NCBI GenBank assembly: GCA_017403185.1
Contig: JAFQON010000007.1
Span: forward strand, 1 to 64,000
DNA from: Clostridia bacterium
Lineage (GTDB): Bacteria > Bacillota > Clostridia > Oscillospirales > Acutalibacteraceae
Reading direction: 5' to 3'
Length of the DNA stretch: 64,000 bases
In this document: positions 61,793-64,000 of the stretch, piece after piece
How positions within the stretch are numbered: position 1 is the first letter of the stretch
Layout of the letters: each line of letters begins with the position of its first letter
The notes under the pieces: generated by a model
Seen by the model: the letters and a program-made list of their open reading frames with translations, nothing else
The model's database searches: none
What the model was told of the DNA's origin: nothing
Program-made: the position numbers and the translations under genes

Positions 61793-62074
61793 ATGGAAAA
61801 AAATTTGAATTCAGCAAAGATTTTTTACTATGAAGTGATAAGAAAGCCCGTGAAGCCCGTGCAGGACAGCATTTTGCTGCAGATAAGAGATACCTCGCAG
61901 CGGCTTGAGAGTGCCTACAGCAGGTTTGAGAATGAGTGCAACGAGGATTTGCTTGACTCGATCATATATGAAATCAAATCTCTCAAAGCCCTCTACAGAT
62001 ACCTGCTCAAGCTTGCGAAGGAGAAGGGGATAGAGTGCGGCGATATTGCTGTGTTCAGCAGGGAGGTAATATGA
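61793..62074 (+). CDS. yaaL: YaaL-like DUF2508 protein
   Basis: The 93 residues end with NEDLLDSIIYEIKSLKALYRYLLKLAKEKG, the helical pattern of DUF2508/YaaL. It is directly coupled by ATGA overlap to bofA, as in B. subtilis. Function is unknown. Confidence 0.75.
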   Translation: MEKNLNSAKIFYYEVIRKPVKPVQDSILLQIRDTSQRLESAYSRFENECNEDLLDSIIYEIKSLKALYRYLLKLAKEKGIECGDIAVFSREVI

Positions 62075-62328
62075 ACGGGTTTTTCATAACGGCGGCGATA
62101 GTTGCCGTAATCTGCGTTATATGGTGGACAGTGAAAAGCGAGAAGGGAGCAACAAGCTTTGCACTGTCCGCCCTGCAGGGCATAGCCGCAATGTGTGCGG
62201 TGAATCTTACGGGGCTTGTTACGGGCGTAACCCTTGCGGTAAATTGGTACACAATAGCCACTTTTATTGTGCTCGGTTTGCCGGGAGTAATCGGAGCGCT
62301 TGTGTTAAAATTCATAATGGCTGTATGA
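62071..62328 (+). CDS. bofA: Pro-sigmaK processing inhibitor BofA
   Basis: ATG 62071 after GGGAGG gives 85 residues with two TM helices and TGVTLAVNWYTIATFIVLG-like conserved end with GLPGVIGALVL. In Bacillus, BofA holds the SpoIVFB protease inactive in the forespore outer membrane. This points to a spore-forming lineage. Confidence 0.82.
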   Translation: MNGFFITAAIVAVICVIWWTVKSEKGATSFALSALQGIAAMCAVNLTGLVTGVTLAVNWYTIATFIVLGLPGVIGALVLKFIMAV

Positions 62329-62336
62329 ACATAAAA

Positions 62337-62366
62337 AAGGGAGTCACAAAGACTCCCTTAATTTTT
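62337..62366. terminator. Terminator of yaaL-bofA
   Basis: AAGGGAGTC and GACTCCCTT around ACAAA, followed by AATTTTTA. It lies between bofA and the convergent rhamnosidase. Confidence 0.88.
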
Positions 62367-64000
62367 ATACATTATATATCTTTATACCGCCGCTTTGGGT
62401 TGTGCGGATATTGCCGAGGACAATATCCGCAGCAGCACCCTCCGGAATTTCGATTTCAACCTCATAGCCGCTTTCGGCTTTCTTCCATTCGCATCTGAGC
62501 AGACCGAGAGGGGTTTTAACCGATGTTTTTGCAAATTCAAGCCCGCAGTCAAGCATGGGTTCAACAGTAAACGAACGGTAGCCGTCGCTTACATTGCGTA
62601 TGCCCGCTATGTGGGTATAGAAAAACTCGTCATAGGTTGCGAGAAAATAGTGGTTTTTGGAGCGTGTTGTTTTCTCCCAACTTTCCCAGGCGGAATCCGT
62701 GCCGTTTTGGAGCCAATGACCCCAGCTCGGGTAGGTTTTCTGCATAAGCACCTTAAAGGCGATATCGGAATATCCGTTATCAGCTAAAACGGGGAGCACA
62801 AACCGTGTGCCCGTGCAGCCCGTGTCAAGGTGATAATCACGGCTTATAAAATCCTTTGCAAGGTTTTCGGCAACGGCTTTTTTGTGCTCCTCGGGTACAA
62901 GCCCGAAGGCGAGGGGCAGAAGGTTTGAAGTCTGCCTGTATTTTGTGCGTGTTCCCTTCTGATTCCATACGCTTGTTTCATATATTTTCAAATCGTGGTT
63001 AAAGAATTTTTCGTTAAACACACGGCAGATTTGGCTCATTGCAGACTTGTATTCGGCAATGTCATCCGCTTCGCCGAGCTTTTCGGCAATATAAACCATT
63101 GATTTGAGCATTGCGTAAATGAAGGCGGTGCAGCAGATTTCAGCCCCCTCTGATGGGTCAGGCTCAACCTCTGCGTTTTCATCGCCTATGGGAGCAACCC
63201 AATCGGCAAGAGCTCTTGTGCCCCAAGCCCATCCGAGGTCTTTCAATTCTTCAATATTTTTTTGTGCATACTCCTTCAAATCAGGGTAAAGCTTTTGCGC
63301 ATATTCATTTTCACCGCAGTAATCCATAAGTGCCTGCACGGCGAAAACAAAAACAGAATTCCACACAGGCGAATTCTCTATGCTCCAGCTTGCGCTCGGA
63401 ACTATTACGGGCACGCTGCCGTATTCGTGCAGGCAGTCCGCCATGATATCAACAAAGCTTTCAAGATAGGTGCTCATGTCAAAATTCATCATCATTATCG
63501 GCAGAGCGCAGTTTGCATCGCCCAACCAGCCGTTTTTCTCCCACACGGGTGTATCGGTGGGCTTGCCCTGAAAATTGTTGAGCAGGGTGTTGCGCATTAT
63601 GCGGTGCAGCTTGTTGAGCATTTCGTCAGAACAGCTGAAATCAGAGATAATCTCAACATCATTTGCAATGCGATATATTGTGATATCATCTGAAGTCAGG
63701 GCTTCAACACCGTCGATCTGAATGTATTTGAAGCCCTTATAGCTGAATTTGGGTTCGTATTCAAACACATCACCGTTACTGATAAAGCAGTCCCGCTGAA
63801 TGTAGCTTTCGGGCCACCATTCGCCGCCGTGCCCCTCGTATTTGCCGATTTTCTGAACGGCACCGCTGTCGGTAAGCTTTTCGCCGTAGGTGATATAAAC
63901 CTCCGTGCCTTCAGCTGCCGAAATTCTGATTTTCGCCCAGCCTGTTACCATTTCAGGCACGGTCACAATAAAGCTGCCGCTTGAAAGCTTTGAGATGCTC
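62365..64000 (-). CDS. GH78 family rhamnosidase (N-terminus beyond window)
   Basis: The frame stays open to the window end, so it is partial. 545 or so residues are visible. Typical marks are MVTGWAKIRISA, a CFISNGDVFEYEPKFSYKGFKY domain, WEKNGWLGDANCALPIMMM, and WGHWLQNGTDSAWESWEKTTRSKNH, and a C-terminal PLGLLRCEWKK beta domain. It is a second rhamnosidase near the manA operon, consistent with plant-glycan use. Confidence 0.88.
   Translation of the reverse strand, partial: SISKLSSGSFIVTVPEMVTGWAKIRISAAEGTEVYITYGEKLTDSGAVQKIGKYEGHGGEWWPESYIQRDCFISNGDVFEYEPKFSYKGFKYIQIDGVEALTSDDITIYRIANDVEIISDFSCSDEMLNKLHRIMRNTLLNNFQGKPTDTPVWEKNGWLGDANCALPIMMMNFDMSTYLESFVDIMADCLHEYGSVPVIVPSASWSIENSPVWNSVFVFAVQALMDYCGENEYAQKLYPDLKEYAQKNIEELKDLGWAWGTRALADWVAPIGDENAEVEPDPSEGAEICCTAFIYAMLKSMVYIAEKLGEADDIAEYKSAMSQICRVFNEKFFNHDLKIYETSVWNQKGTRTKYRQTSNLLPLAFGLVPEEHKKAVAENLAKDFISRDYHLDTGCTGTRFVLPVLADNGYSDIAFKVLMQKTYPSWGHWLQNGTDSAWESWEKTTRSKNHYFLATYDEFFYTHIAGIRNVSDGYRSFTVEPMLDCGLEFAKTSVKTPLGLLRCEWKKAESGYEVEIEIPEGAAADIVLGNIRTTQSGGIKIYNV

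Overview
The window looks like a chromosome segment of an anaerobic gut-type Clostridia, most likely Oscillospirales/Ruminococcaceae. This rests on clostridial ribosome binding sites, TTG and GTG starts, the order lon-ysxC-lysA, the lgt/folD and rplU-prp-rpmA blocks with a Prp-cleaved L27, a yaaL/bofA sporulation pair, an ileS T-box leader and a Gram-positive LexA box on uvrBA. The genus cannot be fixed from sequence alone.

Positions 1-10,200 form an AT-rich accessory island that reads like a defence or stress island. It holds a helix-turn-helix protein paired with a HipA-like kinase (267-1643), a GHKL ATPase fused to a PD-(D/E)XK-like domain (1698-3698), a toxin-antitoxin-chaperone operon of MqsR-like toxin, MqsA-like antitoxin and SecB-like chaperone (5196-3903), and an operon of a MurF-like ligase, a two-TM protein and a STAND-like P-loop NTPase (9992-5308). 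The last operon is the best candidate for an undescribed system.

From 10,200 to 15,000 lie two coupled unknown genes, a large secreted surface protein and an ECF sigma/anti-sigma pair. An identical upstream motif suggests the sigma factor controls itself and the secreted protein.

From about 15,050 to 24,060 is an integrative mobilizable element. It has a MobV/Pre relaxase, a RelBE-type TA cassette between 43-bp direct repeats, a DUF6512-like membrane protein, unknown genes, a ~1 kb non-coding region with iteron-like repeats, a putative ssDNA-binding protein, a RepA-type helicase, a Tn916-Xis-like protein and a large serine recombinase next to the right end. A repeated motif (TCTTACATACTTT, seven copies plus one degenerate) occurs in the intergenic regions of the element. 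Two tiny leader ORFs with strong ribosome binding sites also lie inside it.

From 24,100 onward is conserved chromosome: proteolysis and growth functions (lon, ysxC, lysA, two M16-like genes, lgt, folD, rplU-prp-rpmA), then a DUF559 endonuclease cassette in inverted repeats beside SOS-regulated uvrBA. Next come rmlA/rmlC, an alpha/beta hydrolase, the rqcH-nif3-trmK group, T-box-controlled ileS, a secreted metallophosphoesterase, a MITE-like repeat, an XRE regulator, a five-gene sugar operon (manA, ABC-F, GH78 rhamnosidase, GNAT, Gfo/Idh), yaaL-bofA and a second GH78 enzyme cut by the window end.
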